A DNA stretch of 64,000 bases, taken from Pseudochelatococcus lubricantis (GTDB lineage Bacteria > Pseudomonadota > Alphaproteobacteria > Rhizobiales > Beijerinckiaceae). The notes beneath the pieces are model-generated. The model did not search any database, was not told where the DNA came from, and saw only the letters and a list, made by a program, of their open reading frames with translations. Below are positions 33,384 to 42,442 of this stretch, in pieces (within the stretch, counting starts at the first letter, position 1; each line of letters opens with the position of its first letter). Made by a program: the position numbers and the translations under genes. Location of the stretch: contig NZ_JAASQI010000001.1 of NCBI RefSeq assembly GCF_011762225.1, positions 1 through 64,000 on the forward strand, given 5' to 3'.

Positions 33384-33662
33384 ATGGCTAAAGAAGAAGT
33401 GATGGAATTTGAAGGTCTTGTGACCGAGATACTGCCGGACGCCCGCTACAGGGTGCAACTCGATACAGGCCATTCTATCATTGCATATACAGCCGGCAAG
33501 ATGAAAAAGCATCGGATCAAGACGCTTGCCGGAGACCGGGTGACGGTCGAGATGTCGCCCTACGACCTTGAAAAAGGCCGGCTGATCTTCCGGCATCGCG
33601 AACAGCACTCCGCCCCACGTCCGGGCGCAGGGGCCGCACGTCCGCAGTTCCGGCGCCGCTGA
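33384..33662 (+). CDS. infA: Translation initiation factor IF-1 (paralogue)
   Basis: The 92-aa protein has the S1/OB-fold of IF-1: [60 protein letters not shown] and [11 protein letters not shown] 15-20-residue basic tail not found in the standard 72-aa IF-1 follows. It occludes the ribosomal A site during initiation. The tail and its position next to a cold-shock gene suggest a stress-related second copy, as many Rhizobiales have. ATG 33384 was chosen because the family starts MAKEEV; GAAGAAGG precedes it. Confidence 0.9.
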   Translation: MAKEEVMEFEGLVTEILPDARYRVQLDTGHSIIAYTAGKMKKHRIKTLAGDRVTVEMSPYDLEKGRLIFRHREQHSAPRPGAGAARPQFRRR

Positions 33663-33773
33663 GGGCAACAGCAACAGGATCGGTGCCTTTCGGCCCACCA
33701 GCCGGAAAGCCGCCAGACTATGGGGCGGGTGTGTCGCGGACCACCTTCGAAACGGTATATCCTGAGGCGGCAC

Positions 33774-34253
33774 ATGGCATCTCCGTCTGGTCTGTTTTCG
33801 CTGTTCGATAACGCCGTGAAGCGATTTCTGCCGACGCAGGTCTCGACATCGCCGGCCCCCGGCGTGCCTGAACCGGCGCTGACGGCGCTCGCGGCGGTGC
33901 TTGTGCATGTGGCCCGCGTGGATGGCGTCATCGTCAAGCGCGAGCGAGATTATCTGGTGAACGTGCTCGTGGGCCGGTTCGGCCTGCAGCCGGCTGATGC
34001 GGGTGCGCTGTTGGAAAAGGCGCAGGATGCCGAGCAAGATCCGGTTGGAATCGTGGGCGTGCTGCGGCCGCTGCGCCGCGAAATGGACCGGGAAGAGCGC
34101 AAGCGGCTGATTCGCACGGCCTGGGACGTGGCGCGCGTCGACGGCGCCGTTCACGCTTTCGAGGACGACGCGATCTGGCGTTCCGCCCGCCTGCTCGACC
34201 TGACGGAACCCGAAATCACGGCACTGCGCGAGGAAGCCCTTGCCGGCCGATGA
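33774..34253 (+). CDS. TerB-family (tellurite resistance TerB-like) protein
   Basis: The 159-aa protein contains a TerB all-helical domain at about residues 35-155. LTALAAVLVHVARVDGVIVK and RTAWDVARVDGAVHAFEDDA are two repeated acidic metal-binding-like segments with the VDG motif. Single-domain TerB proteins of this type are common in rhizobia and are also linked to DnaJ-like chaperones. No ter operon is present, so tellurite resistance itself is not implied. ATG 33774 (MASPSG) was preferred to the upstream 33720 start, whose extra residues are basic and unlike the family. Confidence 0.78.
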   Translation: MASPSGLFSLFDNAVKRFLPTQVSTSPAPGVPEPALTALAAVLVHVARVDGVIVKRERDYLVNVLVGRFGLQPADAGALLEKAQDAEQDPVGIVGVLRPLRREMDREERKRLIRTAWDVARVDGAVHAFEDDAIWRSARLLDLTEPEITALREEALAGR

Positions 34254-34485
34254 ATGATGGATGCCGCACCTGGTCATCCATGCATATGACGCATTGACGA
34301 ACCTGTGGAGATGTGGAATGCGCACTTGCGTTTCATATCGCAGTGCAGCATGTGTGATATAAGAAGATCACATTTTGGCAACGGGTCGCATTTTGCCCCC
34401 GGATGCTCACTAATAACGGCGAGGCAAGCCGGTTCTTTTCAGGGATGAGGCGCCCGGTGGTTAAGCCGGAGTTTGATGCCCGTCG

Positions 34486-35118
34486 ATGAATGAATTCAGA
34501 TTATCCCGATTGATACAGACGTTCCGTGTCCGCAAGCTATTCGCCACGGATCTGCATGAATACCGCGCGCATCTTCTGCGCCTCGATTCGCACACCCGCT
34601 ACAGCCGTTTCGGGAGCTTCGTGCGCGATGCCTTCATCGAGTCCTACGTGGAAAGCAGCTTTCGGGACGATGCACTGGTTTTCGGCTATGTCGAGGATGG
34701 GCTGGTGCGTGGCGCGGCCGAGTTCCGGCCCTACCGCGGCGAGCACGGGCAGCATGCCGAGGTGGCGTTCAGCGTCGAGGACGACTGGCGGCGCAGGGGG
34801 ATCGGCAGTTCCCTGTTCGAAAAGCTCATCATCACCGCGCGCAACCGCCAGACGGCAAGGCTCGTCATGCACTGCCTGCCCGAAAACCGCGCCATGCAGA
34901 ACCTCGCCCGGCACTTCCAGGCGCGCATCAGGCTGGCGCCGGACGAGCGCACGGGCATCATCGTCAATCTCAACCCGACAGCGATGAGCCTCGCGCAGGA
35001 GGCGACGGACGACTGGCGGGCCTTCGCAAGCGCCGCGATGGGCATCCATCGCCGTGTCTGGGGCCCGCGGCAGCTCGCTCTCGATGCCGAGCCCCGGCCC
35101 CGCCTGTCCCCGCCCTGA
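34486..35118 (+). CDS. GNAT-family N-acetyltransferase
   Basis: The 210-aa protein has a GNAT core at about residues 65-165: VEDGLVRGAAEFRPYRGEHG, AEVAFSVEDDWRRRGIGSSL with the acetyl-CoA loop RRRGIG, then FEKLIITARNRQ and MHCLPENRAMQNLARH. The N-terminal part (YRAHLLRLDSHTRYSRFG) resembles acetyltransferases associated with Acs-type or protein acetylation domains, but here it stands alone. The substrate is unknown. The gene is not coupled to either neighbour; the 230 bp before it hold no other gene. Confidence 0.82.
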   Translation: MNEFRLSRLIQTFRVRKLFATDLHEYRAHLLRLDSHTRYSRFGSFVRDAFIESYVESSFRDDALVFGYVEDGLVRGAAEFRPYRGEHGQHAEVAFSVEDDWRRRGIGSSLFEKLIITARNRQTARLVMHCLPENRAMQNLARHFQARIRLAPDERTGIIVNLNPTAMSLAQEATDDWRAFASAAMGIHRRVWGPRQLALDAEPRPRLSPP

Positions 35119-35279
35119 CGTCCTGAACAGCGGCGCAGGGACGCAGAGCGGTGCGCACGGCAGCGCGGCTCTTGCGCACCGCCGCTTCGCAGGCCATCCT
35201 TGCCAGATGCCGTACGGATGTCGTACGCGAGCGCCCGGCGTGCGAACACCGGGCGCGGAAAACCTGCAGGGGGAAGCTC

Positions 35280-36224
35280 ATGAGCGTGTTGCTTGCCATT
35301 TCCGGCATGCCGTTGGAAGTCTGGCAGGAGCGGCTGAGCGCACTCCTGCCGGGCATGAGCGTGTTCGTGCCGGGGGAGCCCTTCGACCGGCGGGCGATCC
35401 ATTACGTCGTTGCCTGGCAGCATCCGCCGCGCAGTCTCAACGGGCTGCCGAATCTGGCGGCGATCTTTTCTACCGGGGCCGGGGTCGACCATCTGCTGCG
35501 CGATCCCGATTTGCCGCCGGTGCCGGTCTATCGCATCATCGATGCGGATCTCACCGGCCGCATGAGCGAGTACGTGGTGCTGCATTGCCTGCTGCACCAG
35601 CGGGGCCTTTTGCGTGATCTGCAGAATCAGCGTCAGCGTCGCTGGGCGCCGGACCTGCTCCAGCCGGCGGCGCAGAGCGTGCGGGTGGGCATCATGGGCC
35701 TCGGCGTTCTGGGGCGGGATGCGGCGCAGAAGCTTGTCAACATCGGGTTCGAGGTCGCCGGCTGGAGCCGCACGCCCAAGGACATCCCCGGCATCGAAAT
35801 CTTCGCGGGCGACGGGCAGTTGCCCGCCTTCCTGGCGCGTACGGATATTCTGGTGTCGCTGCTGCCGCTGACCGACGGAACGCGCGGCCTCCTCGACAAG
35901 AGCATTTTTGCGGGCCTCGCGCGCAATGGCCGCCTGGGCCGCCCGGTACTGATCAACGCCGGACGCGGCGGCCTGCAGAACGAAGCCGACATCCTGGAGG
36001 CGCTGGGTGACGGCACCTTGGGAGCAGCGTCCCTCGACGTCTTCCAGACGGAGCCGCTGCCGGCCGATTCGCCGTTATGGAACCACCCCGCGGTGGTCGT
36101 CACCCCGCACAGCGCTGCGATAAGCGACCTCGACGCCATCACCCGCCGCATCGCCAGCCAGATTAACGCGGTTCAGGCGGGCGAAACGCCGGAAGGCCTC
36201 GTCAACACCGAGGAAGGCTACTGA
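35280..36224 (+). CDS. ghrA: Glyoxylate/hydroxypyruvate reductase A (D-2-hydroxyacid dehydrogenase)
   Basis: The 314-aa protein has the two-domain 2-hydroxyacid dehydrogenase fold: IFSTGAGVDHLL near the substrate site, GRMSEYVVLHCLLHQRG, the NAD(P)-binding GIMGLGVLGRDAAQ near residue 140, and the catalytic segment INAGRGGLQNEADI. The active-site His is in VVVTPHSAAIS. Length and motifs match the GhrA branch, which reduces glyoxylate and hydroxypyruvate in the cytosol. ATG 35280 follows GGGGGAAGC; an upstream frame at 35151 is basic and unlikely. Confidence 0.88.
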   Translation: MSVLLAISGMPLEVWQERLSALLPGMSVFVPGEPFDRRAIHYVVAWQHPPRSLNGLPNLAAIFSTGAGVDHLLRDPDLPPVPVYRIIDADLTGRMSEYVVLHCLLHQRGLLRDLQNQRQRRWAPDLLQPAAQSVRVGIMGLGVLGRDAAQKLVNIGFEVAGWSRTPKDIPGIEIFAGDGQLPAFLARTDILVSLLPLTDGTRGLLDKSIFAGLARNGRLGRPVLINAGRGGLQNEADILEALGDGTLGAASLDVFQTEPLPADSPLWNHPAVVVTPHSAAISDLDAITRRIASQINAVQAGETPEGLVNTEEGY

Positions 36225-36457
36225 TTCCACGGCCGATTCCGTCAGCCGACAAGAACCGGCCCGCGACACTGCCCGCCTCGCCAAGGTCGCAACATAGCAC
36301 AGCCGGCCCAAAAGCCTTGCAAAGCAACGAAAGGCAGCTGTGCAAATTATGTGGCCGGCATAGTTTTCCACAGCCCGAAAATTGGGACTTGCACTCAGGG
36401 AAAATTCCAGACATAACCCACCCATCGGCGGCGGCAATGACCGCCGCGACAGTGGAT

Positions 36458-36532
36458 GCGGGTGTAGCTCAGGGGTAGAGCACAACCTTGCCAAGGTTGG
36501 GGTCGAGGGTTCGAATCCCTTCGCCCGCTCCA
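36458..36532 (+). tRNA. tRNA-Gly (anticodon GCC)
   Basis: A complete cloverleaf with acceptor arms GCGGGTG and CGCCCGC, D-arm AGCTCAGGGGTAGAGC, anticodon stem CAACC/GGTTG around TTGCCAA (anticodon GCC at 36490-36492), T-arm GAGGGTTCGAATCCCTT and an encoded CCA end. Confidence 0.97.
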
Positions 36533-36549
36533 AAAATTTGGTACGATCA

Positions 36550-36573
36550 AAAGCCGCGGTTTTCCGCGGCTTT
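36550..36573 (+). terminator. Rho-independent terminator after tRNA-Gly
   Basis: AAAGCCGCGG, TTTT loop, CCGCGGCTTT: a perfect 10-bp stem 17 bp after the tRNA, followed by CGTCGTTTTGG. Confidence 0.75.
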
Positions 36574-36718
36574 CGTCGTTTTGGGCGTGGTTGAAGTCGC
36601 AGGCGGTTGATGGGGCTTCGGAGGGCGCGGTTACAAGCGGGTTACAAGGGCGCGGCGGCGAGGCGGTTTGGCGTCGTGGTGTCGCGGGGGTGCAGCGGAA
36701 TGCCGCCGAGTCATCGTC

Positions 36719-37228
36719 TCAGAACTGATGTTCTTTACGGAATCCCTTTATGAAGCTCTCGCACAGCGCCGATATCGACCGGGACCGCCCCCCAAACTCA
36801 ACGGCCCAATAAGGATGATCGGGGTGGCCGGCGTGCTGCCAAAAATCCGCCGACTCCCATGCAACCAGTTCCTGCTGTAAATCATCCGGGTGCGGTTTCC
36901 CTACGGCGCGTTTCGCATGTTTCACGCCGTTGCCGAGGTCAAGCAGAAGCCCATATGTCGGGAATTGTTTGCGTAGAACATCCTTTTGGCTTGGGCCGAA
37001 ACCCACCCCTCTGTCAGCCTTGAAATACCAATCCGGAAGATGGGCCGCTGCCAGAATTGCCGCGAAAGCGTCTCCTGCATCGTTGCTGCTCACGAGCCTT
37101 TCGGCCAGTAGCAGCGCCATGTCAGCAAACTCAGCGGCATTCCGGGGGAACGTGTCAGCCATGTTCTCTCTCATGTAGGTGTTTGCATCCCGGCTCAGTT
37201 CCGGTTGAGGCCCTGCCAGCTCTGCCAT
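36719..37228 (-). CDS. Hypothetical protein in the tRNA-Gly downstream islet
   Basis: The 169-aa ORF has a helical N-terminal half (AAEFADMALLLAERLVSSND, AFAAILAAAHLPDWYF), a central GPSQKDVLRKQFPTYGLLLD and a C-terminal half with conserved-looking aromatic residues (VAWESADFWQHAG, DHPYWAVEFGG). No known domain is evident. It overlaps the preceding small ORF by 34 nt and appears to be the last cistron of a minus-strand cluster with the Mrr-like gene. The first eight or so residues are uncertain; ATG 37171 (MRENMAD) may be the true start. Confidence 0.5.
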   Translation of the reverse strand: MAELAGPQPELSRDANTYMRENMADTFPRNAAEFADMALLLAERLVSSNDAGDAFAAILAAAHLPDWYFKADRGVGFGPSQKDVLRKQFPTYGLLLDLGNGVKHAKRAVGKPHPDDLQQELVAWESADFWQHAGHPDHPYWAVEFGGRSRSISALCESFIKGFRKEHQF

Positions 37229-37482
37229 TGCTGCCTGTCCCGTACCCAGATATCAAGGGGCTCGTCATGCTGATTCCATCGCGCAAAATGGAGTTTGTAA
37301 TTGGTAAGATTTTGAATCGGCAAAATGTCGTTTAACAGGATGATCACAGCAGTAGGCCCTTTCGGCATTGCCTTCAGAACGCGGTACAGAATATAGATAT
37401 ATTCATAGATATATTTATAGTTTATCTTTCCTACTGCTTTTCGCCGACTCAATTGCTGACAGAACCCGTCGTCTACCTTCAC
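37195..37482 (-). CDS. Small hypothetical protein, 95 aa or shorter
   Basis: The ORF ends ARWNQHDEPLDIWVRDRQQW followed by QSWQGLNRN, which has a real-protein look. The first 38 residues (KINYKYIYEYIYILYRVLKA) are unusually Tyr/Ile-rich and lie over an AT-rich stretch, and the ORF starts inside the 3' end of the Mrr-like gene. Translation from ATG 37368 (56 aa) is an alternative. No domain is recognised. It may be a small partner of the neighbouring proteins. Confidence 0.4.
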   Translation of the reverse strand: MKVDDGFCQQLSRRKAVGKINYKYIYEYIYILYRVLKAMPKGPTAVIILLNDILPIQNLTNYKLHFARWNQHDEPLDIWVRDRQQWQSWQGLNRN

Positions 37483-38338
37483 CTGAATTTGCGTACACCG
37501 ATTCGGATCGTATTGTTACGTTTCCATCTAAGATCACTAGGCGGCACTCTTCGAGTGGATCATCTTCTGGAACGATATGCCTGAAGTCGGGGTCTGATAT
37601 CGGCCCAACAGCAGCAACGAAATGTTGATCTACTAATCGCTTTGTCGTCTCCCAGCCCATGAAGCAGCCTAGGCAGTAATCAAGCTGGCTGCGACTGGAG
37701 TGATCGGGATCGTATGCGACCGCTAACACTGGAACACCACGCGCTTCCGCTTCAGCCTTGGCTTCAGCCAAGTTCGTGTGCGGCACTCGCATGAAGAACC
37801 TGTCGGTAATAGGTAATGGACGCGGTGGGGTTGGTGTTTGAGCGTACTGTGAACCTGCAATCCATTTTGGGTATGAGCGGGGAAAGTAACGCGCCGCCAC
37901 TACCCGACCTTTTGGCCCCGCCAACAATTGGGATTCAATACGTTCAGCATCAAGAATGAGCACAGGGTATTTTTGCTCTAGAGATGTAAAATGTGTTGCC
38001 AGCGTACTGCTTGGCACAGTGGAATAAAATGCAATAATTCCCTGACAATTGTGCGTTTCAATTCGATCACGCAGGTTTCGATCGTCGGATTCAAAAACAG
38101 CATTACCAGAATGCGCTTTATGCTTGCAGCTGACCAACCAATCTAAAATTGTAGTGCCACCAACACCTGTGCGCCTCTCACGCACAATCAAATCTCGCCC
38201 GGCATCAGGCCCACGATCTGGCCCCTTCAAAATCTCGAAACCAAATGCTTCTAATACGTCCCGCGCAAACAACTCGAACTGATCCCGTTGAGCGCCCTCA
38301 TGCGCGGGGGCAATCTCTGTAAAGTCGAGGACAGGCAT
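37415..38338 (-). CDS. Mrr-like restriction endonuclease domain protein
   Basis: The 307-aa protein opens with an Mrr_cat-type nuclease fold at residues 15-125: DQFELFARDVLEAFGFEILK, PDAGRDLIVRERR with the catalytic Asp, and DWLVSCKHKAHSGNAV, where the usual E/Q-x-K is S-C-K. A helical segment NLRDRIETHNCQGIIAFYST follows. The C-terminal half (residues 170-300) is unassigned and includes LAVAYDPDHSSRSQLDYCLG. The altered motif may still be active, since Mrr enzymes vary here. It sits in an AT-richer islet behind tRNA-Gly, suggesting acquisition as a small defence island. Confidence 0.62.
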   Translation of the reverse strand: MPVLDFTEIAPAHEGAQRDQFELFARDVLEAFGFEILKGPDRGPDAGRDLIVRERRTGVGGTTILDWLVSCKHKAHSGNAVFESDDRNLRDRIETHNCQGIIAFYSTVPSSTLATHFTSLEQKYPVLILDAERIESQLLAGPKGRVVAARYFPRSYPKWIAGSQYAQTPTPPRPLPITDRFFMRVPHTNLAEAKAEAEARGVPVLAVAYDPDHSSRSQLDYCLGCFMGWETTKRLVDQHFVAAVGPISDPDFRHIVPEDDPLEECRLVILDGNVTIRSESVYANSGEGRRRVLSAIESAKSSRKDKL

Positions 38339-38480
38339 CGTACTTCTTTCGTCCAGTTATCAACCACGCCGGCGGGTTAGTTTAGGATGTATAAGGAACC
38401 CGACATAACTGCTTACCAACAAACTCGTTCACTCAAAAGATAGATCTAGCCCAGTTCCAATATGATATACGTCCGTAAAT

Positions 38481-38888
38481 TCAATCTATCAACGCGCTCA
38501 GCATCTTGCTGGCGCGCACCAGTTGATCCTCGTTCATCCGGGATAGCTGCGTCTGGATTTTCTCGAGTTGCCGCGTGCGTGCGTTGTCGCTCGTCACGAC
38601 CATACCTACGCCGAAAAACGCAACCTCCGGCACCTGCAGCACCTCGGACAGCCTCTCAACCGTGGCGAACGACGGCGCGGCGATGCCGTGTTCGATCTCG
38701 CTGATCATTTCCGACGAAAGCCCCACCGTGTCGGCAAGCGCATCCTGCGTCAGATACCTCGCTTTCCGATGATAGCGCAAACTGATCCGGAAACGACTGC
38801 AGGTTGCGCGCGGACCTTCCCTCCAAGACAGTCGGCGGCAAGGGCGCCAGTGCGAAGGAACGTGGGTGGCGAGTTTCTCGATGCTCAC
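38481..38888 (-). CDS. XRE-family transcriptional regulator
   Basis: The C-terminal hundred residues contain a clear Cro/CI HTH (LRYHRKARYLTQDALADTVG, then LSSEMISEIEHGIAAPSFAT and VERLSEVLQVP), followed by a short region ending QLVRASKMLSALID. The frame stays open up to 39155, but the upstream 85 codons look non-coding. I placed the start at GTG 38888, giving 135 aa; a shorter TTG start just before LRYHR is also possible, and none has a good ribosome-binding site. It lies between the nuclease islet and the catabolic operon and could regulate either. Confidence 0.55.
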   Translation of the reverse strand: MSIEKLATHVPSHWRPCRRLSWREGPRATCSRFRISLRYHRKARYLTQDALADTVGLSSEMISEIEHGIAAPSFATVERLSEVLQVPEVAFFGVGMVVTSDNARTRQLEKIQTQLSRMNEDQLVRASKMLSALID

Positions 38889-39246
38889 GACGTTAATATA
38901 AATAGCGGCACAAGCTTCGCCAAGCTCAGCATAGCCGGGCCTAATACTCGTCAACATCCCGGAAGCCGGCCAGCCCTCACCTCCACCGCCTCCGCTCAAA
39001 TCGTCAAGCACGATGCAATAGAATCCAACCGCCGAATGCCTGGTCATTCGAGGCGCTGTGCCGGGGTGTCCGGCCGGGGGGCCGGCTTCGGGGCGGGCCG
39101 TCCTGCGGGTTTTCAGGCAGCGGCTATGCCGGATTGCGAATATCTGGTTCCGCATAGTCGAACGAAGCTGTCATGCTAACGTTTCTATGCAGACATCGCG
39201 AATCTGCACCCCAATATCCCCCTCGCCATCCTGGAATGGCGCAACG

Positions 39247-39267
39247 ACAAAGCATATAAAGCTTTGT
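39247..39267. promoter_or_regulatory. Operator-like dyad upstream of the catabolic operon
   Basis: ACAAAGC, a 7-bp AT spacer and GCTTTGT form a perfect 7-bp inverted repeat about 40 bp before the binding-protein ATG, within an AT-rich promoter-like stretch. The LysR or XRE regulator could act here. Confidence 0.4.
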
Positions 39268-39308
39268 ATATCAATAACATATATAACTTCCACAGACGGG
39301 AACATAAC

Positions 39309-40328
39309 ATGAAGCGAACTCTTGGTCCGTTAGCAGTTTTGCTATGTTCAGTCCTGCCGGCGACAGCTCAGGACCTGACGGTGACAGCCTTTGGCGGAAT
39401 CTGGGAAGAATCCTTGCGCAAATGCACGATCGAACCTTTCGAGGCCAAGACCGGCAAGAAGGTGGCGATCCAGCTGGGCGGCTCCGCGCAATGGCTGAAC
39501 CAGATTTCGGCCACGCCCGGGAATCCGCCTATCGACGTGCTGCTGATCTCCAGCGACGCGGCATTCGACGCCATCCACCGTGGGCTGGTCGAACATCTGA
39601 CCGTCGATAAAGTGCCGGCGCTCGCCGAAAGCCTGCCCAAGTTCCGCGAATTCACCGGGGACAACGGCGCGGTTCACAATTTTGGCGCCATGGGTGTCCT
39701 TTACAATAAGGACACTGTTCCCGAACCGCCGAAAACCTGGGTCGAGCTGATCGACGGGACCATCGACGGAAAATGGACCTTGGCCGTCCCGGGCGTCAAC
39801 AACGGCATCAGCGCCATGCTGACCACCGTCTGGTTCTGGTCCAGCCAGATGGGCGGCGGTCTCGACAACGTCGACAGCGCATTCGAGAAGCTGAAGGCGA
39901 TGAAGCAGAGCGGCAACATGATCGTCTGGAACAGCTCCAGCGATGTACTGCCGCTGATGGGATCGGGCGAGGCGGACATCGCCGTCTACTGGGACGGCCG
40001 CGCCTGGGCCTTCGTGCGCGACGGCAACGAGAACTTCAACTTCTACGGCCCGGAGCCGGGCGTGGTTCCGGCAATGACCTGGGCGCAGAAGGTCAAGAAC
40101 GGCAAGGAACTCGGCTACGAGTTCATCGACTTCCTGCTGGGAGAGAAGCAGCAGGCCTGCTTCGCCGCCAACATCCTTTATGGCGTGGGCAACATGAATG
40201 CGAAGGTGCCCGCGGATCTCGCACGTTTCATGCCCAATCACGAGGGCCTGGTCGTTCCGCCTTTCGATGGGGCCTCCACCAGATTGGCGAGCTGGATCGA
40301 ACGCTGGAACAAAGAGATCGATAAGTGA
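39309..40328 (+). CDS. Periplasmic substrate-binding protein of a polyamine-type ABC transporter
   Basis: The 339-aa protein has a signal peptide (KRTLGPLAVLLCSVLPATAQ, cleavage after ATA-Q) and an extracellular solute-binding fold like PotD: DLTVTAFGGIWEESLRKCTI, PFEAKTGKKVAIQLGGSAQW, FGAMGVLYNKDTVPEPPKTW, GEADIAVYWDGRAWAFV. It captures the ligand in the periplasm for the ATPase and permeases encoded 7 kb downstream. Trp, Tyr and Asp residues typical of amine binding are present. It opens the operon, and its ligand should be the substrate of the enzymes that follow. Confidence 0.85.
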   Translation: MKRTLGPLAVLLCSVLPATAQDLTVTAFGGIWEESLRKCTIEPFEAKTGKKVAIQLGGSAQWLNQISATPGNPPIDVLLISSDAAFDAIHRGLVEHLTVDKVPALAESLPKFREFTGDNGAVHNFGAMGVLYNKDTVPEPPKTWVELIDGTIDGKWTLAVPGVNNGISAMLTTVWFWSSQMGGGLDNVDSAFEKLKAMKQSGNMIVWNSSSDVLPLMGSGEADIAVYWDGRAWAFVRDGNENFNFYGPEPGVVPAMTWAQKVKNGKELGYEFIDFLLGEKQQACFAANILYGVGNMNAKVPADLARFMPNHEGLVVPPFDGASTRLASWIERWNKEIDK

Positions 40329-40393
40329 TCCGACGGGCCGGCCGGTGCTCCGGTCGGTCCACTCCTCTTCCTCACTAAAATCTGGACATCGCT

Positions 40394-42442
40394 ATGGGTT
40401 ATCGAGTCGGCGTCGACATCGGTGGGTCTTTTACTGACTTTGCGGTCTTCGATGAAAAAACCGGAAAGCTCAGCAGTATGAAGACCTTCTCCCGACCGGA
40501 CGAGCCGGGCGCGGAAGTGATCGAGGGCATCCGCCTTCTGGGCGAACGCTATGGAATCTCTCCCGGGGAGATCACCTATTTCACACATGGCACCACGGTT
40601 GGCATCAATACCGTGATCCAGCGCCGGGGGCTGAAGCTGGCATTGTTCGTTACCCGCAACTTCGAGGACGTTCTCGAAATGGGGCGCCTGAAGGGGCCGG
40701 ACATGTACAGTCTGCTCTCCAAGCGCCCGGCACCGCTGGTGAAACGCTCGATGGTTTTCGGCATCGAGGGGCGCCTCAATGCGGACGGAAGCGAGCGGTT
40801 TCCCCTGGACGACGCCTCGATCGTCGCCGCTGTCGACGCCGCCAGGGCGCGCGGCGCCGAGGGCATCATCATCTCGCTGCTGCATTCCTACCGCAATCCC
40901 GAGCATGAGCTGGCGGTGCGCGCGCGGGTGGAGGAGCTGTGGCCCGGCGTGTTCGTCAACTGCTCGTCGCAGACCTGGCCGATCATCCGCGAATACGAAC
41001 GAACGATCACGGCCGTGATCGGCGGCTACGTGCAGCCGCGTGTCGCGCATTATCTCGGCTCGCTGCAGCAGGCGCTGAAGAAGGCCGGCGTCACCTGCGA
41101 GCCCCGCCTGACCAAGTCCAACGGCGGTATCATGTCTGCCGAACAGGGCAAGCGGGACTGCGTGCAGATGATCCTGTCCGGCACCGCCTCGGGCGTGATC
41201 GGCGCTGCCCATCTGGCGCAATCCTGCGGGATCACCAGATGCCTCAGCCTCGATATCGGCGGCACCAGCGCCGATATCGCGGTGATTTCGGACGGCCAGC
41301 CGAAGTTCGGCAGCGGCGAGCTGATCGGCGATTTCAACATTCATATCCCCTCGGTCTCGGTCTCGTCGGTCGGGGAAGGCGGCGGCTCGATCGCCTGGGT
41401 GGATGACCTGGGAGTGCTGAAGGTTGGGCCGGAAAGCGCCGGCTCGCGGCCGGGACCGGCCTGCTACGGACGCGGCGGGGACCGGCCGACCATCACCGAC
41501 GCCATGGCCGCCACCGGGCTGCTGGGCCATGCGCCGCTGGGCTTCAACGCCGTCAATGTCGATATCGAGGCCTCCCGGCGCGCCATCGCCACGCTGTCCG
41601 ACCGTCTCAACGACACCATAGAACAGACCGCCGAAACGATCCTGCAGATCGCGGTTTCGGGCATGTATACCGAGGTCAGCGCGCTGATCTCGAAGTACGG
41701 AATCGATATCAACGAGTTCTCCATGCTGGCCTTCGGCGGCGCCGGCCCGATGCTGGGCTGCTACCTCTCGCGCGAGCTTGGCGTGAAGGAAACCGTGGTG
41801 CCGCTGGTGCCGGGTGTGCTCTCCGCACTGGGCGGGCTGATCGCGGACCTGAAGAGCGACTTCCTCTCGACAGTCTATCTGGACCTCTCGGAAGGCGACG
41901 CCGTGCTCATCGCTTCGGAGTACGCGCGCCTGAAGGACCGGGCGGAAAGCTGGCTCGGGGATGAACAGGGCTTCGACGGCGACTTCCGGGTCACCGCCAG
42001 CGCCGACATGCGCTACAAGGGCCAGTCCTACGAGCTGGACACGCCGATCGATCTGGCGGCCGCGCTGGCCGGCGACGTGGCGGCGATGTCAGCCGCTTTC
42101 CACGCCGAGCATGCGCGGATGTACGGCCACAGCAATCCGGCCGCCCCGCTGCAATTGATCTCACTGAAGGTGGTCATCACCGGCATTGGCGACAAACCCA
42201 TGTTCGAGGAGCAGGAGGTCGTTCCCGCCCGGGCGGAGCCGCAGCGTCTGGTCCGGGCGTTCATGGACGGCGACTGGCGCGACGTGGGGCTGTTCAGCCG
42301 CTACGACCTGTCCGCCGGCAGCCATTTCGACGGCCCGGCCATCGTGGCACAGGACGATACCACCACCGTCATTCCGCGGGGCCATAGCTGCCGCGTCGAT
42401 CGCAACGGCAACCTGCGGATCGTGAAAGGGGATCAGGCATGA
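40394..42442 (+). CDS. hyuA: Hydantoinase/oxoprolinase family subunit A (HyuA)
   Basis: The 682-aa protein has the ASKHA-type phosphate-binding start YRVGVDIGGSFTDFAVFDEK, then TYFTHGTTVGINTVIQRRG, LSLDIGGTSADIAVIS and a C-terminal domain with FGGAGPMLGCYLSREL. These enzymes hydrolyse ATP to activate and open cyclic amides, such as 5-oxoproline or N-methylhydantoin, together with a B subunit. The next gene overlaps by 4 nt and is that subunit. The true substrate is unknown; the flanking amine oxidase and OYE point to a nitrogen-containing ring or N-alkylated compound. Length is normal for the family. Confidence 0.87.
   Translation: MGYRVGVDIGGSFTDFAVFDEKTGKLSSMKTFSRPDEPGAEVIEGIRLLGERYGISPGEITYFTHGTTVGINTVIQRRGLKLALFVTRNFEDVLEMGRLKGPDMYSLLSKRPAPLVKRSMVFGIEGRLNADGSERFPLDDASIVAAVDAARARGAEGIIISLLHSYRNPEHELAVRARVEELWPGVFVNCSSQTWPIIREYERTITAVIGGYVQPRVAHYLGSLQQALKKAGVTCEPRLTKSNGGIMSAEQGKRDCVQMILSGTASGVIGAAHLAQSCGITRCLSLDIGGTSADIAVISDGQPKFGSGELIGDFNIHIPSVSVSSVGEGGGSIAWVDDLGVLKVGPESAGSRPGPACYGRGGDRPTITDAMAATGLLGHAPLGFNAVNVDIEASRRAIATLSDRLNDTIEQTAETILQIAVSGMYTEVSALISKYGIDINEFSMLAFGGAGPMLGCYLSRELGVKETVVPLVPGVLSALGGLIADLKSDFLSTVYLDLSEGDAVLIASEYARLKDRAESWLGDEQGFDGDFRVTASADMRYKGQSYELDTPIDLAAALAGDVAAMSAAFHAEHARMYGHSNPAAPLQLISLKVVITGIGDKPMFEEQEVVPARAEPQRLVRAFMDGDWRDVGLFSRYDLSAGSHFDGPAIVAQDDTTTVIPRGHSCRVDRNGNLRIVKGDQA

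Noticed and set aside
36458-36532. tRNA-Gly(GCC) as attachment site of the large mobile element or of the islet
   Set aside because: I found no second copy of the tRNA 3' end or any integrase gene in the window, so integration here cannot be supported.
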